This document shows positions 48,227 to 57,765 of a DNA stretch of 64,000 nt, in pieces (the stretch's first letter is position 1; the number at the start of each line of letters is the position of its first letter). The DNA is taken from assembly GCA_023853785.1 (NCBI GenBank), contig JAJIRX010000811.1:310001-374000 (forward strand), given 5' to 3'. Under the pieces are notes generated by a model. That model worked only from the letters and a program-made list of their open reading frames with translations. It ran no database searches and was not told where the DNA came from. Made by a program: the position numbers and the translations under genes. The stretch is from Psilocybe azurescens. Its lineage: Eukaryota > Basidiomycota > Agaricomycetes > Agaricales > Agrocybaceae.

Positions 48227-48920
48227 ATGTCTCTGCCACACAACGTCATGCCTTCCTTTACACCAGACTCAGAATTGGACCTCCTATTCTCTCCTACCCT
48301 CATCCCCGCCAATGTGAAAGCGCAACTTGGAAGCGACCTGCATGTGCGTAAATTTTTTCTATGCTCCTATACGAACTCCACTCAACTCGCCCTAACAGAT
48401 GCGCCCCCTAGCAAAGACCGACATCTCCCGCTCGCACCTCTCCGTTCTCTCCGTTCTCACATCCACGTCCACCCTCTCGGAATCCCAATACTTTCAGGCC
48501 TTCGAGTCTCTCCGCGCATGCCCCAACACCTACTTCACCCTCGTCATCGTCTCGCGCGAGACAGATCAGATCGTCGGCGTCGGCTCGGTGTTTTTAGAGC
48601 AGAAGTTCACGCGCAACTTAGGGAAGGTCGGACATATTGAGGATATCGCTGTGGACAAGAGCACGCAGGGCCGGAAGCTTGGTCTGCGGATTATCCAAGC
48701 CCTCTCGGGGATCAGCGAGAATGCAGGCTGCTACAAGACAATCCTGAACTGCAGCGACGCCAACATTCGTATGTGTTATCTTATGGTCCTGTGGCAAGGT
48801 ACTGACGGCTGCATCCTCTTCACAGCCTTTTACCAGAAGTGCGGATTTGAAAAGAAGGAGAACGAGATGGCCAGATACCATAACATCGCGGACAGACCCT
48901 TGCATACCCCTAGATTATAG
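48227..48920 (+). CDS. gna1: Glucosamine 6-phosphate N-acetyltransferase (GNAT family)
   Basis: It transfers acetyl from acetyl-CoA to glucosamine 6-phosphate, a step to UDP-GlcNAc for chitin and glycoproteins (EC 2.3.1.4). Three exons encode about 193 residues. Exon 1 carries the N-terminal FTPDSELDLLFSPTLIP. Exon 2 carries the GNAT core: LVIVSRETDQIVGVGSVFLE, then KVGHIEDIAVDKSTQGRKLG, with the acetyl-CoA-binding (Q/R)GxxxG-type turn QGRKLG, and CYKTILNCSDANI. Exon 3 starts PFYQKCGFEKKENEMARY, the conserved C-terminal motif. All junctions are in phase with no slips. The length matches fungal orthologues with a short extension. Confidence 0.92.
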
Positions 48921-49373
48921 TTCGGGAGCTAGAAAACAACGGACTCAATACAAGACATTCATAGGACTTTTCGAGACGATGCATTCTTTGTTTCTAGAAG
49001 TAGACTTCTCATTTGGAAGATGGACCACAGTAAATCAATATCAATAGCATGGCTTCTTTTGTAGAGTATACCTTATATCTAATAAAATAGTCTTCATGTC
49101 GGCGCGTCGGCGCTGTTTTCGCCTGATGGGAGAAGCACATAATAGAGCCGTGTTCAGTCGACCGTTCCGAATAGAACTTCATACAGCAGTAAAAGCAATT
49201 GTCCGTGAAATGCCGTCATTGGACAGAGTGAAGCACGTTCGACTCGAATTCCTGATCGTAGTCAAGTTGTTTTCGTGAAACGCACAGAGGGACTGGATTC
49301 CACAATGACCAACAGTCAACGTTGAGACCGACAAGATCAATAAAGTCTGATCGGGGAGAGTTGTGTCCCATGC
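48921..49373. other. Intergenic, convergent 3' ends of GNA1 and HAD gene
   Basis: No gene is supported. An AATAAA-like signal (CTAATAAAATAG) at about 49079-49090 could serve GNA1 polyadenylation. Confidence 0.4.
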
Positions 49374-50457
49374 TCAATCGTTTCCAGCGTTAATCGAAGC
49401 AATAATCTCCGCCAACTCGGTAAATGAATCGACCACATAGTCCACGTCGCCACCGTCAGCCTTGCTTTTGACGTCCACCGGTTGCTTGTTCGCGTCCAAA
49501 TCCTCGTCGAGGCGACGTACATATATCGTGCGCATGCCAAGCTTTGCCGCAGCGCGTAGATCATAAATGTGGGCCGCGACCATGGCGCAGCTTTCGGGTG
49601 GCAAGGATAAATGACGCACGGCCTCGACATAGATTTTGGGGTTCCTAGTAAGAAACAGGTGAGTATAGAAAATGTCGTAATAAAGAGAAGGCAGACGGTT
49701 TGAACGAATCGAAGAATTCCGTAGAGAAGATCATATCCCATGGCAAACCCGCATATTTAGCCTACAACAATGAAAGCATTGGAGTCAATCCAGACGAAAG
49801 AAACAAAATAAATACCATGTCGACTAGTTGTCGAATGTTGCCATTGGATAAAGCAGCGATGATAGTGTGCTTCTTGAGTTCATGCAAACCTTTGACGGTG
49901 TCAGGCCAGCCTGCAGCAAGATGGCCCAATTTATAAATCGTCAGCTTCCATAAAATATTCTCACCATTTAAACGATGCCAGACAAGATTAATAGACTGGC
50001 GCGTCGCTTCATCCCACAAACGGCCGATGTGAGACCATTCCGGTGAGCTAAGTTGTGCATCCAAAATCTACATACCGGTGAGACGCACGCGCTTCCGTGA
50101 CTGCCAGACATTACCTCTCTATGCAGTACGTCAGAGCTCAGTGGGCCTGAGGCACCGGCAGCAATTTGACCACTGGCATAATATTCTCAAGATGAATTGA
50201 CATGTGTGGCGCAGTGCCGGAGCACAGACGCACATTTTCTTCATGCACGCACTCCACCAATCTTGAGCAAACTTCCCCCAGTCCGTTGCATCTGGAAACA
50301 TTTGAGTCTAAAGCTGAACGCGCACGTAAAGTGACAAAGCCAAACCGGTTTCTGCGCCATATTTCTTGCCCAGTGCCTCGAGTTCTGCGACGACGCTGGC
50401 TCTCCAATTCACGACCGTCCCGAACACATCAAATAAGAGGGCTTGAATCGGGGACAT
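49374..50457 (-). CDS. HAD-superfamily hydrolase, type II haloacid dehalogenase-like
   Basis: It is predicted to hydrolyse a 2-haloacid or a phosphorylated/related small molecule through an aspartyl-enzyme intermediate. Motif I is LLFDVFGTVVNW, with the nucleophile Asp at residue 10 from the start at 50457. Subsequent exons give ATDWGKFAQDWW, LDAQLSSPEWSHIGRLWDEA, GWPDTVKGLHELKKH and motif II IIAALSNGN. Then come the motif III region FFDSFKPNPKIYVEAV, with the catalytic Lys, and the acidic motif IV region MVAAHIYDLRAAAKLGM; the family usually has AAHxxDL here, and both H and D are present. The end is ELAEIIASINAGND at 49374. Six exons, no frame slips. The physiological substrate is unknown. 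Confidence 0.85.
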
Positions 50458-50504
50458 CGCAGTTGGGATATTTCGATAGTTATCCATTCCTTGAGAAAGA
50501 GGGG

Positions 50505-50513
50505 TATATATAA
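50505..50513 (-). promoter_or_regulatory. Probable TATA box of the HAD gene
   Basis: TTATATATA on the minus strand lies about 50 bases upstream of the ATG at 50457. Confidence 0.45.
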
Positions 50514-52058
50514 TGGAGGTCACGAGAACCGTTAGGCGTTCACACACCCCATTTTATCGGGATGATTCGGATGAGATAGTATGTGGTCGACACCACTATC
50601 ATCAAGACACGATTAATAGAAGGAACTCGCAAAATGCCTCCAAATTTACTGTAAGTCCTGACACCAATATATCAGTAAAATTAATGGATATCATTGAGTT
50701 CCATTACCAGTACTATCGAAGAACAAGATCATTCTGCTGACTGCCGACCGAGATCTGATTCAATATCAGCATCCCGTGTATAGGCGATAACCGGCGCGAG
50801 CGCTGCGACAGCATGGTCGCAAGAGGTGCGAATGGAGTATGTGGAGCGGTGAACATCATCCGACCACTGTTACGAAGATGCAACCTGCACGGAAAGACGC
50901 AAGAAAGGCGCTAATAGCAGAATTCAAAACCGCTGAGTTTGCCGCCGAAAGTCAATCAAATTATTACATAATATTTAAATGGTGGGATAAGTAATCCCCA
51001 AGTTCCTCTTTCTCACTCCTTTCCTTAACCTTTGCCCAACCTCTCCTACCCCATCTAATCAACTTGTAAGCAACATTTGAAGATACCCTACTACCTCGCC
51101 CAGCTGTAGTCTCGTCTAGCAAGACTGTGATATATGCTGTGCTTTAAGAATCAACTTGTCAGTTTTTGAACGATGTGAGCCTCTGAGCGCCCTCTCATCG
51201 GTTCAACCAGTGGGAGTTGTATGAAACTCTGGTGTTGAGCACCTCCGGTATGTCTTCTAGCCACTGAAATACTAGTTTATATTTACATACCCCCACTCCG
51301 TTTTTAAACAGCAGCTATATGGCTCTTACATTTCTCGATTGTCAGCTGCTGCGCAGTGTGCGCCAAACGCCCTCTCATAGGTTTAAGCAGTCGCTGTTCC
51401 ATTTCCACACTGCGTAAATTCCAGCTGCTGAGAGGTGTAATTTAAACGCCCTCTCGTCGGTACAAGACACATCTGCAGTCTCTGTACAAAACTTCGGTGT
51501 GTCTTCTGCCTCTTCAGAGGCCCTACAGTTGTCAGGCATGAGCAGTACGGCTTGTCTTTTAGACCTTCCCATTCCTCACGGAACTGCATAAATGCGAGCA
51601 GCAGTCTCCAACACAAAAATGAGCACCTTGATAGACTGCATAACGAACTTGTCTCTTTCCCAGCTTGGCTTGAGAACATACTACCTGTCGTTCTTTTTGG
51701 TTACTCGGCGTACGCATCTTGTCTCAAACAGCTCCAGTTCGTCTCTTTTTGCCGCTCTATGGTCCAATAACCTTCCATCTGTGGATAAGTCTTGACAATA
51801 CACTTACGTTTCCATCATGCGAACTGTAGGCCGTCATCTTCAGGCTATCATTAATTATGTTCCACCGATGCTCTCCTTGCTAGTCACGTCGGTCACGATG
51901 AAGTTTGTGACCTGGGTCAGGCATATAAGTATCGCGCCGTTGGTGAGGAATCTCCATCCACCTCTTCTGCAGCCGAAAACGTGAGTTGTGCAGCTATCAA
52001 ACCTTTAGGGACCATTCAAGACTGACCACTTTGCTAGGGACATTTATTACTGATTACT
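50514..52058. other. Intergenic between the HAD gene and the lectin
   Basis: No gene is supported. It holds the short dispersed repeats at 51188-51465 and probable lectin promoter sequence (CATATAAG at about 51922). Frames of 65-98 codons at 51375-51795 overlap on both strands and have no domains. Confidence 0.4.
51188..51465. repeat. Three dispersed CGCCCTCTC(A/G)T repeats
   Basis: A word of about 25 bases beginning GCGCCCTCTCATCGGTTCAA occurs near 51188. Variants lie near 51367 (CGCCCTCTCATAGGTTTAAG) and 51450 (CGCCCTCTCGTCGGTACAAG). Related flanking words (GCTGCTGAGAGGTG, GTGTGTCTTCTG) also recur. They are direct repeats in noncoding DNA upstream of the lectin. Confidence 0.5.
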
Positions 52059-53009
52059 ATGTCGAATTTCTACGTTCCTCCCCAAGGACTTTTCTTTCGC
52101 CTACTTGGCTACGCTAGCAACCATGTGCTTGTGTCTCGAACTCACCAGGACCCTGAAGTGACTCAACACAACGTGGGTGATGTGCACCCGGACCAGTTTT
52201 TCCAACTGCTCCACGGTACCGGAAACCATGCTGGTCTCTACGCCATCAAAGGCAGGGTATCCGGCAAGGTACTCTGGTCGAGGACCTCCCCTGATCCCAA
52301 TATCGGCCACATCGACGGCGACGGCAAGTACGAGGACAACTGGTTCAAGTTGGAGATCGGCACCGGTCACCACGCTTCGGGCTTCCGATTATTCAATCCT
52401 AGCTCAGACACCGTCCTCGTCTCGCGCACGACATTTGCACCGTATGTGACCAACCATCACAGCAGCGCTGTCTACGACGATCAGTACTTCTCTTTCCTTT
52501 TCGAGGATATGGTGATCGACCGGGTCGTTTACCACGTCGATAAGGGCAAGATCCTCGCTTCTGTCCCCCTTGTCATCGCCGATCAGACTCTGGAAAACGA
52601 CAGCGACGAGCCGCAGACGATGGAGTTCAGCGTCAATGAGACCCAAGAAGAGTCTTCCACCTTCGAGTATGCACTTGGGTTCACTATCACGATTGGAGCG
52701 AGCGGCAAGGCCGGGATACCCTTTGTCGCGGAGGGTGAAATCTCGGTGGAAGCCTCCAACTCCCATAATTTTACTTGGGGCACGACAACCACGAACAGCA
52801 AGTCTTACACGGCCAGGCTGCCGGTTACTGCACGTCCGCACACCGTTGTGCGCGCAACGTCGAGCGTCACTCGCTCCACTATCGACATTCCTATTACGGT
52901 TTATAGCAAGTCGGTCTCTACCGGTCTCGAGGTGAAGACCGAGGGAAAGTACACTGGGGTAACCACTTGGAATCTTCGCCACTCTGTCTCCCAGGATGAT
53001 GAAGATTAA
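52059..53009 (+). CDS. Aerolysin-type pore-forming lectin (LSL-like hemolytic lectin family)
   Basis: A single-exon gene of 316 residues. Residues 1-150 form a ricin-B-like beta-trefoil lectin domain with clear threefold repetition: SRT at residues 26, 74 and 122, and DQFF, DNWF and DQYF at 45, 93 and 141. Both marker sets are spaced exactly 48 residues apart. Residues ~151-316 match the aerolysin/ETX-MTX2-like elongated module, rich in Ser/Thr and alternating polar/apolar strands. Family knowledge: such mushroom proteins bind galactose-type glycans, oligomerise and insert a beta-barrel into membranes, and are viewed as defence against fungivores. There is no signal peptide, as is usual for fruiting-body lectins. 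The frame is intact. The gene lacks introns, unlike nearly all its neighbours. Sugar specificity cannot be read from the sequence. Confidence 0.85.
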   Translation: MSNFYVPPQGLFFRLLGYASNHVLVSRTHQDPEVTQHNVGDVHPDQFFQLLHGTGNHAGLYAIKGRVSGKVLWSRTSPDPNIGHIDGDGKYEDNWFKLEIGTGHHASGFRLFNPSSDTVLVSRTTFAPYVTNHHSSAVYDDQYFSFLFEDMVIDRVVYHVDKGKILASVPLVIADQTLENDSDEPQTMEFSVNETQEESSTFEYALGFTITIGASGKAGIPFVAEGEISVEASNSHNFTWGTTTTNSKSYTARLPVTARPHTVVRATSSVTRSTIDIPITVYSKSVSTGLEVKTEGKYTGVTTWNLRHSVSQDDED

Positions 53010-54063
53010 ATATTTGATGCGTATGCAAGCTATCCACTTACAAACGCACACCGGCCAAAGTCGTTTTTCATATACGATGATTACTTTTTGATCCATTTTC
53101 CAGTTTTTTGTATTTCTTTTCCCGCCCCCTTTCCTCTGTCTCCGCCCTCTCCACCATATTATCCATCATGTTGTTTCTGCTTGTCTTGATCCTATACTTT
53201 TATAAGCCATGATTTGTCTGTAGTTCTGCACCCCGAGTGGTTACTTTGTGTTTTAAGCCGATTGACAGTACCTAGAGCTGCCGTATTTTTTGTATTTTCA
53301 ACAGTACTCGTGAATACACCTTTTTAGAGCTGTCATTAAGCTGTCATACATGTTCTCTATCCCAAAGCTCTCCTTGAGTGTGTACAAGAAAACAATGCGC
53401 AAGAACATTGTCTGCTGAAGGATAAGTACCATCAGCCTCCCGCTGAGCAGACCCATGTACTATAACGAGATCCATTGAGTGCAATTTGCTGTGTGTGTGC
53501 GGCGGCTCAGTGTTCCATGTAAACCCGATTCTCCCGAATTCCCTCATCCTCCTCCATCCTTCCTTGCACTGAAATTTTATTGCCACGCGCTTTGGATTTA
53601 GAAAGATCTGCAACAGAATGTCTTTTGTGAAGTAATTGAGCACGCCGCCATGAAGCTGTGAAATACGTTGATCTATTAATTTCAGATACACAACTTGAAT
53701 GACAATGGCACACACCCCTCCCCGAGTCGCCATTGGTAAAGTGGAAGCACGAAGAGAACTGAGACGAGGGTTATACACAGGGCTTCTTCAGCCTACGCAA
53801 TATTTAGAGGGCCCTTTGTTATAGATCAGGTATACTCTGTATATCGTCGGCCTATAAAAGTTTTTGTTTCTATTAGGCTAAAAATATACACTGCCCAAGC
53901 ACTTGAGCTACGGCTCTTTGGGCGCTCTAAAATTTAAACATTAATAGTAATCAGGGTCATCAATGACTATCATTGCACTTGGTTAGAGTGGTCCCGAGCT
54001 CCAAGGGGCTAGCATCAGGCTCGCACCGAGATAAATACCGTGGTGTGTAATCTGTTTGCCAAC
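53010..54063. other. Intergenic between lectin and P450-B
   Basis: The lectin 3' region is T/C-rich (53090-53200). A 144-codon minus-strand frame at 53344-53778 has no recognisable domain. A CCTATAAAAG element at about 53851-53860 could be a TATA box for P450-B, though it is about 205 bases from the start. Confidence 0.4.
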
Positions 54064-56155
54064 ATGGATCTTTTGCCCTCCCTCCCGTTCATCGCCTCTG
54101 CATCCCTAGGAGGCCTTCTTCTGTATCTTGTTGGCTCGTCGCTGGCACAACGAAAGCGACTTCCCCCCTGGACCACGACGCCTCCCGGTAATAGGCAATG
54201 TCCATCAAATGCCGCAGAAAGACCCTTGGTTGGAATTTGAAGTATGGGGCAAACGCTACGGTGTGTACCTGCTCGAACAACTAGATCTACTACAATGTTG
54301 TCGCTCATACTACTCCAGGCGATATCATTCACGTTGTTATTTTCGGGCAATCTTTGATCATCATAAATTCCACGAGAGTGGCAAAAGACCTGCTTGATAA
54401 GCGCTCGTCTATCTATTCTGATCGACCACATTTCGTGAGTCGTTCTTTCGCAGTTGATGACATCTCAGATCGTTGACCATGGGAGTCTTCTAGACGTTCG
54501 CGGGCGATCTGTGAGCATAGCTTCATCTTTCTATTACCTCTATACAATCTCATCTCGTTTAACAGAGTTCACTACGATGAAAGTTTCGTCCTCCAGCCAT
54601 ACGGCGAGAACTGGCGAAAACAGCGCCGTATGGTCGCCCAAGATTTTTTCTCAGAATATGACCCCAAGATACTTTGGTCTCCAAGAAAAAGAAGCGGCCA
54701 TTCTAGTTCGCAACCTGATCAAGGACCCAAGCCAGTTTCTATCTGAAATTAAATTGTCAGTGAATAATTTTAACCTTCCTTTGTTGCTACTCTAATAGCT
54801 CTGAATAGGAGGATAGGAATCATCATTTTGAGAGTGACATACGGCTATTACGTTCAGTCCGCCGATGACCCTTTCCTTACCACTCCTCTGTTGGCAATGG
54901 TCAATTTTGGCAAAGCGACACAGCCTGGAAATTTCTTGGTGGATTTCGTCCCTGCCCGCACGTATTTTTGCAAAGTACTGAACAAATTTATTAGTATTGA
55001 TGTCAATTTTATCAGTCAAACATATACCGCGATGGATGCCGGGCTCTGGATTCCTTAAGACAGCCGATGAAATGCATAAAGTTATGTGGGCAGCCACTTG
55101 GAATAATTTCAACTGGTGTAAACAAAACTTGGTATGTACATTAAATTAACATAATGATTGATCTCAACACTGAGATTGTTATGTGCAGAAAACAGGCAAA
55201 ACACTCATACCCAGTCTCTGTGGCACTTTTGTACAGGAGGCTGGTGAGAATCTGACGCAAGACGACGAGACAAAGCTTGGCTGGGCAGCCACAACTGTCA
55301 TGGGTGGTGGCTTGGACACGGTAAGTCCCATTTTTCCTCTTGAATTTTGAGAACTGCCATAACGTTTGAATAGAATATGTCCTCAGCCATGACATTCTGG
55401 ATGGCTATGATTCTTAACCCAAGAATCCAAGCAAAGGCACAGGGAGAACTTGACGCAGTAGTGGGCAAAGACAGGCTCCCTACAATATCAGATAGACCTC
55501 AATTGCCCTACATTAGAAGCATAATGGCAGAGGTGTTCCGTTGGGGGCCTACTATACCACTTGGTTGGTTGTTTTATCCGAGAGTGTTTTCAACTCTGAA
55601 AAAGATTCTGCTCAGGTATCCCTCATGCGGTTAGTGAAGACGATGAGTACGAAGGTTACGATATACCCAAGGGCGCCTTTATCATGCCCAATGTCTGGTG
55701 TGTATAACACGACTCGTTTGATTGACCCTCACTGACTCGATGTCGTAGGCATATGCTACATGACCCAGAGATTTACCCCGATCCCATGGAGTTCAAACCC
55801 GAGCGATTCGATGGCCTTGATTCCGAGATGAAGAAAGTAACCGACCTTGCATTTGGATTTGGTAGACGAGTTTGTCCAGGTATGCACTTCGCAGAGGGTA
55901 CGCTTTTTGCGATCATTGCAACAACCTTGGCCACCTGTGATATCCTACCCGGACTAGATGAGCACGGAAAGGAAGTATTGCCAAAGTATGCTTACACCCC
56001 CGGAACTATCACGTATGTCCATCTCCTCTTGCCCGAATTGCACCTCTAATCAAATTCACGCGGATAGCTTCCCCGAGCCGTTCCCTATGAGACTCAAGTC
56101 GCGCTCTTCCCATGCCGTTTCTTTGCTCGAGGATATTCCCTCGGTGATCGAGTAG
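54064..56155 (+). CDS. Cytochrome P450 monooxygenase, copy B
   Basis: A duplicate of P450-A with matching exon structure. The anchor MDLLPSLPFIASASLGGLLL and KRLPP open the protein. The run of six C at 54163-54168 must be five for GPRRLPVIGNVHQMP to read through. [13 protein letters not shown], a short exon (TFAGDL) and [21 protein letters not shown] follow. The six T at 54644-54649 must be five to continue DFSQNMTPRYFG. The remaining motifs read well: I-helix GGGLDTN, ExxR as EVFR, FKPERFD, and heme loop [11 protein letters not shown], ending IPSVIE at 56155. Unlike copy A its PERF region is intact. Substrate unknown; the two copies may share or have split functions. Confidence 0.83.
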
Positions 56156-56635
56156 GTCGGTGCTGCTGAAAAATTGATGTTACGTAGCAATTTCACAGAT
56201 AATGAGCACTGTCCCCTTATGAAACGAGTCAACTGTGTCGTGTGAAGCTTGAACACATTGTTAATCCATATGTTCGAAACCTCGACTGCTCGTGATGAGA
56301 TTTTTAGCGTCTGGCGTTCAAAGATCTTCGAAAAAGGAAGGTGAAAGAAAGGTCGCGTGTGTTGTCTTGGTATCGACAAAAGTAGCATAAGTAGCTCCTG
56401 ATATCTGTTATACAGATTCCTATAATCGTCACTGAAGTTTTGTGAAATCCTGAGGAACCGAAAACGATCATGGCTGGTTATCGAACTGGAAGACGAGAGA
56501 TGCTTAACTGAACATTCATTTACGCCGTCCTTCCGAATATTATTATCATAGCGAGATACATACATATAATTTTTGCAATACATCGGTCATTCCTTGATCA
56601 TACATTTGGTCTTTGACCAACCTGGCATATGAAGC
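56156..56635. other. Intergenic, convergent 3' ends of P450-B and IES6
   Basis: No gene is supported. The minus-strand frame 56056-56583 overlaps the end of P450-B and has no domain. Confidence 0.4.
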
Positions 56636-57477
56636 CTACTTGACGATAGAAACGACACCACGAGCTTGAAAGGGAGAGGTTTAAACATTCTGCATAGCAT
56701 CCTAGACAGTCTTGCATACCTGAGAGATAATCCTTCGCTATACTCACACTCTGGAGATGAGTTGAGCACAGTCACAAATATATGTGCATATATGAATGTT
56801 TAGAAGCTTACCAGTCCTTTTACTATTTCATAGACGCTTTTATCATGGTAACGAAGACCCGTCGCTGGATCTGTGTAAGGGGCCTGACAGAGAAGTTTAA
56901 GGTTTATTTTGATGAGAAGAAAAGTTAAATCATGTGCACCTCTAGGCCTGTGATATCGCAGAGATGTTTGTGGGGTATAACTGAAGGCGGTGCCTCTATT
57001 GTAGTATCTGCAGCAGATTCAATCAGACTCGACACAAAGAACCAAGCAAGTAAAAGACGATAGATACAGGTTGGCGCATCCTCAGGGATGTCTGCCACCG
57101 CACTTGGATTCGTCTTCAACAATTCTTCTCGTTCAAGACGCCTTGCTTCTCGCTCAGTCCTCTCGCGTTCGCGCTCCTGACCGAGAACAGTCTTCAGATT
57201 CTTCGCCCTACGGTTGACGTTTTTGGTATAGTTCTGGTTCTTGAAAGTTCGAGGACTGTGCAGATATGATAGCTGCACTGCTAGTGACTACAGAGTTACA
57301 TAAAGGTTTGGTCATATGAAATAATAGAATAAAGACAACCACATGAACTTACTGGAGTAGTAGCGGGCACCGAATCATCCGAAGGCGCCTTTCTCTTGAA
57401 ACCACCTTTAGGAGGCCTAAGAAGATGTAAGCTCCTGCGACACTAAGCATAAGTCTTGTTCTCACATTGCTGGTCAT
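56636..57477 (-). CDS. ies6: INO80 chromatin-remodelling complex subunit Ies6 (YL1 C-terminal domain)
   Basis: Ies6 (human INO80C) helps assemble the Arp5 module of INO80. A Lys/Arg-rich N-terminal part (RPPKGGFKRKAPSDDS) and the charged helix RAKNLKTVLGQERERERTER precede the YL1_C domain. That domain is spread over small exons: IEAPPSVIPHKHLCDITGLE, APYTDPATGLRYHDKSVYEI, VKGL, SVSIAKDYLS and a last exon RGVVSIVK ending at 56636. Introns are 50-65 bases. The start is uncertain. The ATG at 57477 is the only nearby candidate, but joining it to the exon preceding RPPKGG (after GTGTCGCAG) is not clean, so a base may be missing or exon 1 lies further upstream. Confidence 0.75.
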
Positions 57478-57765
57478 GGACAGCGCTCTTGTTTGGCTCT
57501 TGTTGTCGTCGGTATAGTGAGGATGTAGTGGACGAATAAAAAGAGTAGTTATTACCAGATCCGGACGTAAGCAAAGCTATTGCCCTCTCAAACAAACATA
57601 CAATCACGAAAGAAGCAGGATACGTTTTTATGCAATTTTTATTTTTTCAAATTTTGTTTTGAGTTCAATTTGAGTCAGGTTATTAGCGCGCAAGACCATA
57701 ACACAGAGCTCAACCGTTTAAACCAAGAATATAACAATGTGTAAAAACTAACAAAAGTCTACAAC

